From: an uncultured Cohaesibacter sp.
GTDB lineage: Bacteria; Pseudomonadota; Alphaproteobacteria; Rhizobiales; Cohaesibacteraceae
DNA: 64,000 nucleotides
Assembly: GCF_963677725.1 (NCBI RefSeq)
Contig: NZ_OY782507.1
Span: 3,197,001 to 3,261,000, forward strand
Direction of reading: 5' to 3'
The position numbers and the translations under genes are program-made. This document shows, piece after piece, positions 55,773-64,000 of this stretch; the first letter of the stretch is position 1, and the number at the start of each line of letters is the position of its first letter. The notes beneath the pieces are model-generated. The model was given only the letters and a program-made list of their open reading frames with translations. It was not told the DNA's origin and did not search any database.

Positions 55773-58700
55773 ATGATCCGCTATTTTGCCAAGCATCCCA
55801 CAGCAGCCAACCTGCTGATGGTTGCCATTCTGCTTGTCGGCGTGCTGTCGCTGCCCAAGCTGCAACGCGATACCTTCCCCATTATTGATCCTACTCAGGT
55901 GGAAGTGCGCGTCACCTACCCGGGCGCAACAGCGCTTGATGTGGAGGAAGCGGTCTGTCTGCGCGTCGAGGAAGCTCTTGGGATCATCCCCGACAAGCTG
56001 GAACTGACCTGTGAGGCGCGGGAAAATCTGGCCATCGCCGTTGTCACGATGATCGAAGGACGGGACTTTGACACATTCTACAACGACATAAAGAGCGAAA
56101 TCGAAGCCATTACCGGCTTCCCGGCCAATGTGGAGCGACCTGCCGTCACCAAGATGGAGCGGACTGCTACCATCTCCACCATCGCCATCACGGGCATTGA
56201 AGAGCCGGGCCGACTGTTCGCTTATGCGGACAAGGTGTTGTCGCGGGTGATGCGCAACAAGCAAATTGCCCAAGCCACCATGAAAGGCTTCTCCGATCCC
56301 CTGATCGATATTCGGGTGTCTGAAGCGGCGCTTCGGAATCTGGGCATGAGCATCACGGATGTTTCAAATGCCATCAAGCTTCAGAGTGTGGATTTGCCAT
56401 CAGGCACATTGGAGACCAAAAGCGGGGATCTGGTGTTGCGCTATGCAGACCAGCGCAGAAAACCGCGCGAACTTGCAGAGATTGTCGTCAAAAGCTCGGC
56501 TAATGGTGGCCTGGTGCGGCTCAAGGATATTGCGAGCGTTGCCCGCACCTTCGAATTTGCCGAAGACAAGGTGACTTTTAATGGCCAACGCGCCGCCCTG
56601 ATCGAGATTGCCAAGACGCCCAACCAAGACACGCTGAAGGTCAAGGCGCTGATTGACACTCTTCTTGAAAATGAGCGTGCCATGGCTCCTCCGGGTGTCA
56701 GCCTCAATATCTCGCAGGATGTTTCTCCCAATATTGTCGATCGACTGCGCATTCTGACCGAGAATGGCATTCAGGGGCTGGTTCTTGTCTTCCTTGTGAT
56801 GTGGATCTTCTTTTCCCTGCGTTACAGTTTCTGGGTGGCGATGGGGCTGCCGGTTTCCTTTCTTGGTGCCATTTTTGCCATGCATGGATTGGGATATACC
56901 CTGAACACCATGACCATGGTCGGGTTGATCGTGTCCACCGGTTTGCTGATGGATGACGCCATCGTCATTTCGGAGAATATCGGTGCACGCCTCAACAAGG
57001 GGGAAGACGAACTGGAAGCGGCTGTCAATGGCACCTTGCAGGTTATGCCAAGCGTCATTTCGTCTTTCCTGACGACAATTTTGATCGTTGGTCCGCTGGC
57101 ATTGATGGCTGGCAAGATCGGGGCGGTGCTGAAGGTTTTGCCGGTCATTTTGGTCATAACGCTGGCTATCAGCCTGATCGAGGCCTTTTTGATCCTGCCG
57201 TCCCATCTGTATCACTCCTTGAAGAAACAGGGCGACAGAAAACCGTCGCGGTTCCATGCGGCCCTTGACCGGGGCTTTGAGGGATTTCGCAATGGGGTTT
57301 TTGGCCGCATGATCGATTGGGCCATTTCATGGCGCTACCTGACCACGGGCCTGATCATTGCGATGCTCATTCTTTCCTTTGGGGCCTTTACCAGCGGCAT
57401 GCTGAAATTCCGCTCCTTCCCGAAGCTGGAAAGCGACACCATTCAGGCGCGTATCCTGTTGCCTCAGGGCACCCCCCTTGCCGAGACCGAAGAGGCCGTG
57501 CAACAGGTTGTTGCTGCCCTCAAGAAGGTCAATGAGAAATTCAAACCCATGCAGACCGAGCAGCGCGATCTGGTCAATAATATTCTGGTTTATTATGGGG
57601 TGAATGCCGACTCCCACGAGAAGGGGTCGCATCAGGCGACTATCAGCGCTGACCTGATCCGGGCACAGAAGCGAAAAGGGTCTTTGCAGCAAATGCTTTC
57701 GAGTTGGCGCAAATTCACCGGACCTGTGCCGGGCAGCCTTGCCATGAAGTTCACCGACAAGGAGCGGGGTGTTGCGGGCAATGCCATCGACCTGCGTTTG
57801 CGTGGCGGCAATCTGGAGCAGATCAAGAAAGCGGGTGATGAACTCAAGGCCTTCCTCTATGGCTATGACGGGGTTGTCGATGTGCTGGATGATCTGCGGC
57901 CCGGCAAGCCAGAATATGTGGTCAAATTGCGCGATGATGCGGGCAGCCTGGGCTTGACTGGTAAGAGCGTGGCAGAAGAACTGCGTTCCATTGTACAGGG
58001 CAATACCGGCCTTGAAATCCAGACCGGTCGCTATGGGGTCGATGTGCGTGTGCGGCTGGCTGATGGTGCCATTGACAGCCGTGGTGGCATCAACACGATT
58101 TATGTGACCGCTGCAGACGGATCCAAAATTCCGCTCTCCACGGTGGCCGATGTGACCGAAAGCCGAGGCTATGCCCGGATCAATCGCGTGGATGGCATGC
58201 GGACCGTCTCGGTGGTCGGGGCCATTAAGCCCAATATTGTCAATGCGCGTGAATTGATGATGGAGGTGAAGACCAAGTTCGCGCCCGCGATGAAGAAAAA
58301 ATATCCCGGCGTGTCCCTGGCCTTTAACGGGCAAGGCAAAGAAGCCGCGAAGACGGGCGGATCCTTGCTGACCAATTTCTATATCGGTCTTGCCTTTGTC
58401 TACATTCTGCTTAGTTTCCAGTTCCGCAGCTATGTCTTGCCGATCATTGTGCTGGCCGCCATTCCGCTTGGTGCGATTGGCATGGTCATCGGGCATTTGG
58501 CGATGGGGCTTAATATCTCCATTCCAAGTCTGGTTGGCCTTGCCACTTTGTCAGGGGTCGTCGTCAACAACTCCATCCTTCTGGTTTCCTTCATTCATGG
58601 AGAAATGGAGGTCGGGCAGGACCCGATGAATGCTGCCAAGCAAGCTGCCAAAGCCCGGTTCAGGGCGGTTGTGATGACGTCTCTGACGACGATTGCGGGT

Positions 58701-58868
58701 TTGTTGCCATTGCTGGCTGAAACCAGCACGCAGGCGCAGTTCCTGATCCCGCTGGTCAATAGTCTTGCTTTTGGACTGCTGACGGCTACCGTCCTGTCCC
58801 TGTTCCTCGTGCCAAGCCTGTTCGCCATTTTGACCGACTTTGGCTATGGCAAAAGGAAAAATGGATGA
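55773..58868 (+). CDS. RND-family efflux transporter
   Basis: The 1031-residue protein has twelve expected membrane helices and two large periplasmic loops. It begins MIRYFAKHPTAANLLMVAIL, and the helix-4 region has STGLLMDDAIVISENIG with the paired Asp used in proton relay. The C-terminal half has LSGVVVNNSILLVSFIHGE. It most resembles AcrB/MexB-like exporters of hydrophobic compounds; the substrate is unknown. Confidence 0.9.
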   Translation: MIRYFAKHPTAANLLMVAILLVGVLSLPKLQRDTFPIIDPTQVEVRVTYPGATALDVEEAVCLRVEEALGIIPDKLELTCEARENLAIAVVTMIEGRDFDTFYNDIKSEIEAITGFPANVERPAVTKMERTATISTIAITGIEEPGRLFAYADKVLSRVMRNKQIAQATMKGFSDPLIDIRVSEAALRNLGMSITDVSNAIKLQSVDLPSGTLETKSGDLVLRYADQRRKPRELAEIVVKSSANGGLVRLKDIASVARTFEFAEDKVTFNGQRAALIEIAKTPNQDTLKVKALIDTLLENERAMAPPGVSLNISQDVSPNIVDRLRILTENGIQGLVLVFLVMWIFFSLRYSFWVAMGLPVSFLGAIFAMHGLGYTLNTMTMVGLIVSTGLLMDDAIVISENIGARLNKGEDELEAAVNGTLQVMPSVISSFLTTILIVGPLALMAGKIGAVLKVLPVILVITLAISLIEAFLILPSHLYHSLKKQGDRKPSRFHAALDRGFEGFRNGVFGRMIDWAISWRYLTTGLIIAMLILSFGAFTSGMLKFRSFPKLESDTIQARILLPQGTPLAETEEAVQQVVAALKKVNEKFKPMQTEQRDLVNNILVYYGVNADSHEKGSHQATISADLIRAQKRKGSLQQMLSSWRKFTGPVPGSLAMKFTDKERGVAGNAIDLRLRGGNLEQIKKAGDELKAFLYGYDGVVDVLDDLRPGKPEYVVKLRDDAGSLGLTGKSVAEELRSIVQGNTGLEIQTGRYGVDVRVRLADGAIDSRGGINTIYVTAADGSKIPLSTVADVTESRGYARINRVDGMRTVSVVGAIKPNIVNARELMMEVKTKFAPAMKKKYPGVSLAFNGQGKEAAKTGGSLLTNFYIGLAFVYILLSFQFRSYVLPIIVLAAIPLGAIGMVIGHLAMGLNISIPSLVGLATLSGVVVNNSILLVSFIHGEMEVGQDPMNAAKQAAKARFRAVVMTSLTTIAGLLPLLAETSTQAQFLIPLVNSLAFGLLTATVLSLFLVPSLFAILTDFGYGKRKNG

Positions 58869-59494
58869 GGTCACGGATATCGTGATCTGCTGATCTGCGC
58901 GCCCCTTCTTCCCTTCAAGGGATGGAGGGGCGATGCATTATGTCGGCGAGCGATCTTTGTCAGTACGGGCTGCCTGATGTTCGCCGTCCGATCACGCCTG
59001 TCTGGGGTGGGCGATAGTGGCTACTTTATAGCACTCAAAATAAAACTTAATCATCTGGTTAGATATTCTTAATTTACTAAAGGTGCTTGGCAGTGTTTTC
59101 TGTCGGCGCAGGCTGGTTTTTAAGCCCCATCAGGAAGCGCGATTTAGTTGTTTCCTGTTTTTATTCAATTATTTCAATATATTAAATTTAAGTTGGAGCC
59201 TCGTTTTTGGCATCTTGGCCTCAACGAGCATTGCTCGGTGTTCAGTCTATATCCGATTTATATGAATCTAATTCATTTGTATGACAATTTAATTTGATTG
59301 AATTCACAATCTCTCGATCTCAGTATCTGCCCAGCAAATGACGCGGGCCGCCCCATCCCCAATCGGGTCCAATCGGGTTTCCAAACGTTCCTTGAGCATT
59401 GCGGTCGTCCGGGAAGGCATGAGTGAGCGGGTGCTTGGTAGCGCCCTTGGGATGCTGCAGCGCTTGACACCACACATACGAGCAGGAGAAAGAG
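58869..59494. other. Gene-poor stretch with stem-loops after the RND gene
   Basis: It holds a TCACG/CGTGA hairpin (58871-58885) and a CGCCCC/GGGGCG hairpin (58900-58932) that may end the RND transcript. Then follow about 300 AT-rich bases. Small open frames at 59083-59265 and 59338-59562 lack ribosome sites and resemble nothing. The promoter of the isomerase gene is expected here. Confidence 0.5.
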
Positions 59495-60295
59495 ATGAAA
59501 CTTGGACTTGGAAGTTATGCCTTCCGTTGGTCGATCGGGATCAAGGATCGTGTTCCGGCTAAACCAATGACTGCCTTTGATGTGCTGGAAGCCGCGCATG
59601 GTTATGGCTTGGGTGTCGTGCAATATGCCGACAATATGCCCCTTGATCGTTTGACTGAAGCGGATCACCATCGCCTGTATGAGATGGCTCAGGAAATCGG
59701 GATCGCCCTTGAACTGGGAACGCAGAGCTTCCACGCCGAAGAGATTGAGCGATATTTGGTCATTGCCAAGCGCCTTGACGCGCGCATCATGCGGGTGGCG
59801 CTGGATGCTGCCGATGCTCAGATGCCGGTGCCTCAGTTGGTCGAGCAAATGCGCCCGTTGTTGGAGACGGCGCGGGATGCGGGCATCCGGATCGCGATTG
59901 AAAACCACTTCAATTTCCCGTCGCCCCGAATGGTGGAGGTTCTGGAAACCGTCAAGGATGACACCCTCGGTGTCTGTCTCGATGTGGCCAATTCCATTTG
60001 CGCAGGAGAGTGGCCTGAAGAAACGATCACCCTGCTCGCGCCCTACACGATCAATTTCCACCTCAAGGATTATGTGATCATTCCCGATGACTATGGCGTT
60101 GGTTTTACCATCAGGGGCGTGCCTCTGGGGCAGGGTCGTGCGCCGATCCCCTGGATCCTTGATCAGTTGACCCATTGCGATCCCGACATGAGTGTCCTTC
60201 TGGAGCATTGGCTGCCCTACGACATGGCGAGCGAGGAAACGCAATGGCTTGATCAGACCGTTGCTGAGGCGAAGAAAGTTGTAAGAGGACGATAA
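59495..60295 (+). CDS. Sugar phosphate isomerase/epimerase (TIM barrel, AP endonuclease 2 fold)
   Basis: The 266-residue protein begins MKLGLGSYAFRWSIG. It contains IRIAIENHFNFPSPRMVEVL with a metal Glu, LGVCLDVANSI and VLLEHWLPYD, the usual Glu/His/Asp metal pattern. It is one base before the kinase gene. Together they suggest catabolism of a short sugar or of tetrose/erythrulose. Substrate not readable. Confidence 0.85.
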   Translation: MKLGLGSYAFRWSIGIKDRVPAKPMTAFDVLEAAHGYGLGVVQYADNMPLDRLTEADHHRLYEMAQEIGIALELGTQSFHAEEIERYLVIAKRLDARIMRVALDAADAQMPVPQLVEQMRPLLETARDAGIRIAIENHFNFPSPRMVEVLETVKDDTLGVCLDVANSICAGEWPEETITLLAPYTINFHLKDYVIIPDDYGVGFTIRGVPLGQGRAPIPWILDQLTHCDPDMSVLLEHWLPYDMASEETQWLDQTVAEAKKVVRGR

Positions 60296-60296
60296 A

Positions 60297-62042
60297 ATGA
60301 GTGACATCAAGACCAAGAAACTCATTAACGAACCCGAAGGGATCATTGCCGAAGCGATTGAAGGTATGGTGCTTGCCCATCCGGATATGTTGCGCGTTGA
60401 AGGGGCCACAGGCCGTGCGGTGGTCGCCGTCAATGGCCCGCGCGATGGCAAGGTCGGCATCATCACCGGCGGCGGGTCGGGTCATGAGCCGATGTTTGCG
60501 GGCTATGTTGGTCGTGGGCTGGCAGATGCCGCAGCTGTTGGCAATGTCTTTGCATCTCCAAGTCCGGAGCATATCATGGACGCCGCCCGCGCTGTCGATG
60601 GCGGCGCTGGTGTCTTGTTCCTTTATGGCAACTATACCGGCGATGTTCTGAATTTTGACATGGCCGTGGAAGAATGCATCGAGAATGGTATTCCCGCCCG
60701 TTCCATTGCGGTGAATGATGATGTGGCAAGCGCTCCGCCTGAGCGGGCTGAAGAGCGTCGCGGCGTGGCTGGTGATTTCTTTGTCTTCAAGGTTGCCGGA
60801 GCCGCCGCTGAAGAGGGGCGCAGTCTCAATGATTGCGAAGCCGCCGCGCGGCATGCCCTTGCCAATACCCGCTCGATGGGGGTAGCGCTCACTGCCTGTT
60901 CTTTGCCACAAACCGGCAAGCCCAATTTCGAAATTGGCCATGATGAAATGGAAGTCGGCATGGGCGTCCATGGCGAGCCCGGTATGCGGCGGGGTCCGTT
61001 GAAAAAGGCAGACGATGTTACTGACGAACTGCTGGACACCATTCTTGAAGACATGAAGCTGGAGAAAGGAGACACTGTTTCCGTTCTGGTCAACGGGCTT
61101 GGAGCCACTGGCCAGCTTGAGCTTTATATTCTACATCGCCGCGTGGCCAAACGGCTTGAGGCGATGGGTGTTTCCATCTTCAAAAGCTGGGTCGGGGAAT
61201 ATGCCACCTCACTTGAGATGGCCGGAGCGTCGATCTCGTTGATGAAAATGGATGGCGATCTTAAAAAGCTGCTCGCCGCGCCATGCCAGACCCCTTGTCT
61301 GACCATTTCCGGTGTATTGGCACCGCGTGGCATTCACACACGCCGATCTGTGGGCCCCATTTCGAATTCCAATGCGATTGATCGATCAAAACTGATCGCC
61401 GAGGGCGCGGTGACGCCGGACATCTTCCGCAAGGCCATGCTGTCTGTCGCTGACGCAATTGCTGAGAATCGCGACTGGCTGTCGGAACTTGATGGCGTGA
61501 TTGGGGATGGTGACCATGGCGTGACCATGGATATCGGCTGGGCGGCGGTCCGGGCTAAGCTTTCTGATGGGGGCGATGACACAATCACCGAGCTATCAAA
61601 CCAAATGGCGAAGGCCTTTCTTGATGCGGTGGGTGCTTCCACCGGGCCGCTCTATGCGAGCGCCTTCAAGGCTGCCGGGGCAAAGGTCGAGGATCGTCTC
61701 AATCTTGATGCGGAGGCCATGGTCGCATGGATCGATGGCATCTGCTCGGGTATCCTGTCACGGGGTGGTGCCAGTTGCGGCGACAAGACAATGATCGACG
61801 CCTGGGTTCCTGCCGTGGCGCATGCGAAAGGGGCGCTTGAGGGCGGGGCGGATCTTCTGGCTTGCCTTGATGCAGCCTGCGAGGGCGCTTTGCAGGGGCG
61901 GGACCATACTGCCACGATCGAGAGCAATCGCGGGCGGTCGAAAAAGCTCGGCGCGCGGTCGATCGGGCATATGGATCCGGGTGCGGCATCGGCGCACCTC
62001 ATATTGGTTGCCATGACCCGATCCATGCGGTCAGCGCTCTGA
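60297..62042 (+). CDS. Fused DhaK-DhaL dihydroxyacetone-type kinase
   Basis: The 581-residue protein has a DhaK domain (about 1-330) with GGGSGHEPMFAGYVG and the substrate-binding His in MGVHGEPGM, and an ATP-binding DhaL domain (about 365-575) with GVIGDGDHGVTMDIG and GASTGPLY. Single-chain kinases of this kind use ATP on dihydroxyacetone; close relatives phosphorylate D- or L-erythrulose. Pairing with an epimerase favours the latter as a possibility. Confidence 0.92.
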   Translation: MSDIKTKKLINEPEGIIAEAIEGMVLAHPDMLRVEGATGRAVVAVNGPRDGKVGIITGGGSGHEPMFAGYVGRGLADAAAVGNVFASPSPEHIMDAARAVDGGAGVLFLYGNYTGDVLNFDMAVEECIENGIPARSIAVNDDVASAPPERAEERRGVAGDFFVFKVAGAAAEEGRSLNDCEAAARHALANTRSMGVALTACSLPQTGKPNFEIGHDEMEVGMGVHGEPGMRRGPLKKADDVTDELLDTILEDMKLEKGDTVSVLVNGLGATGQLELYILHRRVAKRLEAMGVSIFKSWVGEYATSLEMAGASISLMKMDGDLKKLLAAPCQTPCLTISGVLAPRGIHTRRSVGPISNSNAIDRSKLIAEGAVTPDIFRKAMLSVADAIAENRDWLSELDGVIGDGDHGVTMDIGWAAVRAKLSDGGDDTITELSNQMAKAFLDAVGASTGPLYASAFKAAGAKVEDRLNLDAEAMVAWIDGICSGILSRGGASCGDKTMIDAWVPAVAHAKGALEGGADLLACLDAACEGALQGRDHTATIESNRGRSKKLGARSIGHMDPGAASAHLILVAMTRSMRSAL

Positions 62043-62323
62043 TCAAGCCGATCCTGCTCAGGCTTTCATGCTTTGCGCCATGGAAGCCTGAGCACTGGCC
62101 AGCCGGTTTGCAGCTCAATACCTTATGCAAGGTGCTTTCTGCACAGCTCTCCTAAGAGCATGGTTTCAAACCGGATCCGACCCTTCGAATGTATTGGCAC
62201 TGATCGGTGGGCCGATCCCTTTGCCGCACAGAATTGCGATCAAACAGTAAGACATCTGGCTGCGGGGTGGTTATAGTGTGGGCAATAAAGGCCAATCAGG
62301 ACAAGGCGATCCGATTCACGACT
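62043..62323. other. Intergenic stretch before the LysR pair
   Basis: 281 bases without a credible gene. It must contain the promoter of the tandem LysR genes. No clear terminator for the kinase gene was recognised. Confidence 0.5.
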
Positions 62324-63226
62324 ATGAGAAAGCTTCCCTCTCTCAAAGCGCTTCAGGCATTCGATGCCGCAGCAAGGCTCGGCTCCTTCTCTGCGGCGGC
62401 AGAGGAAATGAGCGTCTCTCCCTCGGCGGTGAGCCATCAAATCCGTTCGCTGGAAGGAGAATTGGGTGTTCTTCTGTTTGAGCGTATCAACCGCACGATT
62501 GTTCTCACTGATCTTGGCAAGGCTTTTGCGGAAAGGGTGGCACGGGGTTTCAGTGAACTTGAAGCGGCCTCGGTAGCGATCGGGCGCACGACCCGGTTTG
62601 ACATTCTGACGATCCACTGTGCACCTAGTCTTGCCAAGCAATGGCTCATGCCACGCCTCAAGCATTTCTGCGAAGCCCATCCCGATTTCGATGTTCGGCT
62701 CAACGCCACACCCAATCCGGCCAATCTTCTGGCCATCGAAGCTGATTTCGATATTCGCTTTGGGCATGTGCCTTCACAGCCGGGCGTTCGGCGTATCGCC
62801 TTTCCGCCGGAGACCATGCTGGTTCTCTGTGCGCCACAATTGCTGCAGGGTGACTCTGCGATCCGGGCTCCGATTGATATGGCCCATCAGGCTCTTATTC
62901 ATTCAGAACTCAATCTGTTCAAGTGGTATGACTGGTTTAAGGCAGAAGGATTGTCCGATCTCTATGAGGAAAAGGGATTGCGCTTTGATCATTCCTACAT
63001 GTCGATTGATGCTGCGATAGACGGGCAGGGGGCGATCCTTGAGAGCTATCTGCATGTTCAGACCGAATTGGAGAGAAATCAGCTCGTGGCTCCCTTTGGC
63101 CTTGCCGGATATGCAATTCAGGGGCATAGCCTGAATTTCGTTCAATCCAGAACGAGACTGCCAAAGGTGCAAGCGTTCAAAAGCTGGATCCTTACCGAAT
63201 TGGGCATTGATGATGAAGACAAGTAA
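62324..63226 (+). CDS. LysR-family regulator (GcvA-like), first of a tandem pair
   Basis: The 300-residue protein starts at 62324 (MRKLPSLKALQAFD). It has a winged helix with GSFSAAAEEMSVSPSAVSHQ and a co-inducer domain. The open frame extends upstream but without a ribosome site. Its stop is 1 base before the next LysR start, so the two are co-transcribed. They may control the kinase operon. Confidence 0.88.
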   Translation: MRKLPSLKALQAFDAAARLGSFSAAAEEMSVSPSAVSHQIRSLEGELGVLLFERINRTIVLTDLGKAFAERVARGFSELEAASVAIGRTTRFDILTIHCAPSLAKQWLMPRLKHFCEAHPDFDVRLNATPNPANLLAIEADFDIRFGHVPSQPGVRRIAFPPETMLVLCAPQLLQGDSAIRAPIDMAHQALIHSELNLFKWYDWFKAEGLSDLYEEKGLRFDHSYMSIDAAIDGQGAILESYLHVQTELERNQLVAPFGLAGYAIQGHSLNFVQSRTRLPKVQAFKSWILTELGIDDEDK

Positions 63227-63227
63227 A

Positions 63228-64000
63228 ATGATGCATTTGAGTTCGCGTCTTCCCCTGAAAGCCATTGTCTATTTTGAAGCCGTTGCGCGCCACCGGGCTT
63301 TGACGCGGGCGTCTGAGGAATTGTCCGTTTCTTCCTCGGCGATCAGCCAGCAGATCAAGTTGCTGGAGAATTCTCTCGGTATTGCTTTGTTTCGGCGCGT
63401 GAAGCGCAAACTGGTCTTGACGGAAGACGGGGAGCGCTTGTTCAAGGCAACCTCGGAGGCGCTCGCCATCATCCAGAGAAGCGAGCGACAGATCTCGCGC
63501 AGGACGCGTCAGAGGCCGCTTGTGGTAAGGGTGGCCCCGACCTTCGGGGCTTTATGGCTCACCAAGCGACTGCCGGATTTCATTCGCGCCAACCCCGAAA
63601 TTGACATTCGCATCGATGCCACGTCAGAATTGACGGACTTTGAAAAGGAACAGGTCGATATCGAAATCCGGTATGGGCGAGAGACCATCGACCGGCAGTC
63701 ATCGCAATTGCTGATCGAGGACACCGTACTGCCGCTTTGCAATCAGGAAGTCTACCGTCATTTTGCCTATCGAGACCCGGTTGAGGTGCTGCAGTCGACG
63801 CGGTTGATACAGTCGATGAAGTCCGATGTTTCCTGGGAACTATGGATGGCTGAAAATAATCTCAACGTGGACACTATCGAACGGTTTCTTCAATTTGACC
63901 GATCTTCTATGTCTATTTACATGGCACAACAGGGCCTAGGTGTCGCTCTGGAGAGCACCACGCTGGCGCGTGAAGCAATCCTTGATGGCAGCCTGCGTCC
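63228..64000 (+). CDS. Second LysR-family regulator, partial (cut by window end)
   Basis: The frame starts at ATGATG 63228 (MMHLSSRLPLKAIVYFEAVA) and stays open to the last base, giving 257 residues. The helix-turn-helix is ALTRASEELSVSSSAISQQI. The binding domain contains VRVAPTFGALWLTKRLPDF, typical of GcvA-type regulators. It is a paralogue of the preceding gene. Confidence 0.88.
   Translation, partial: MMHLSSRLPLKAIVYFEAVARHRALTRASEELSVSSSAISQQIKLLENSLGIALFRRVKRKLVLTEDGERLFKATSEALAIIQRSERQISRRTRQRPLVVRVAPTFGALWLTKRLPDFIRANPEIDIRIDATSELTDFEKEQVDIEIRYGRETIDRQSSQLLIEDTVLPLCNQEVYRHFAYRDPVEVLQSTRLIQSMKSDVSWELWMAENNLNVDTIERFLQFDRSSMSIYMAQQGLGVALESTTLAREAILDGSLR

Noticed and set aside
57327-58496. 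389-residue minus-strand frame opposite the RND gene
   Set aside because: It is antisense to a convincing transporter and lacks any recognisable motif.
59273-60466. 397-residue minus-strand frame opposite the epimerase
   Set aside because: The epimerase frame carries family motifs and a tight junction with the kinase; the antisense frame does not.

Overview
The window looks like a chromosomal piece of a free-living, probably marine, alphaproteobacterium with a base composition in the mid-50s percent GC by eye. The flanking genes (ribulokinase, TctABC/TctDE, tricarballylate-type enzymes, NosL genes, DhaKL-type kinase, LysR pairs) suit a Hyphomicrobiales or Cohaesibacter-like genome, but that placement is inference. 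No tRNA, rRNA, insertion sequence or CRISPR array was seen.

Region 1 (1-2255) holds the 3' end of araB with a strong terminator, a NIPSNAP/ABM-type pair divergent from an ArsR-family regulator, and a decayed cyanase gene.

Region 2 (2284-33432) is a nearly complete molybdenum-nitrogenase island of about 31 kb. It runs rnfABCDGEH (minus strand), a NifL-like kinase and nifA, then nifB-fdxN-fprA-fdx-FeSII-nifQ, a zinc-ribbon gene and a SIR2-like gene (both minus), then nifHDKT-fdx-nifY-two unknown genes, then nifENX-DUF269-DUF683-fdxB, then iscA-nifU(short)-nifS-nifV-nifW-nifZ-nifM. Seven -24/-12 (sigma54) promoters can be read by eye: rnf, nifL/nifA, nifB, the SIR2-like gene, nifH, nifE and iscA. 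Six perfect TGT-N10-ACA NifA sites lie next to them. The logic is therefore: NifA switches on everything, Rnf and several ferredoxins feed electrons to NifH, IscA/Nfu/NifS make clusters, NifB/E/N/X/Y/Q/V build FeMo-co, and FprA plus a Shethna-II-like protein probably guard against oxygen. The NifL-NifA type, nifM and the FeSII-like gene resemble Azotobacter/Pseudomonas clusters more than rhizobial ones.

Region 3 (33613-48459) is a tricarboxylate catabolism block: a beta-hydroxyacid dehydrogenase, tcuBA with a LysR regulator, a GntR regulator, an AbrB-type membrane protein, a D-2-hydroxyacid dehydrogenase, a UspA protein, a PrpF-like isomerase, a fused TctA-TctB permease, the TctC binding protein, and the TctD/TctE two-component system.

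Region 4 (48525-58868) has a minus-strand NosL-centred cluster without nosZ (membrane protein, MacB/LolD-type ABC pair, small protein, two NosL proteins, a DUF2946-like protein, cytochrome c) and a divergent HlyD/RND efflux pair.

Region 5 (59495-64000) has a sugar-phosphate isomerase/epimerase and a fused DhaK-DhaL kinase, followed by two tandem LysR regulators, the second cut by the window end.
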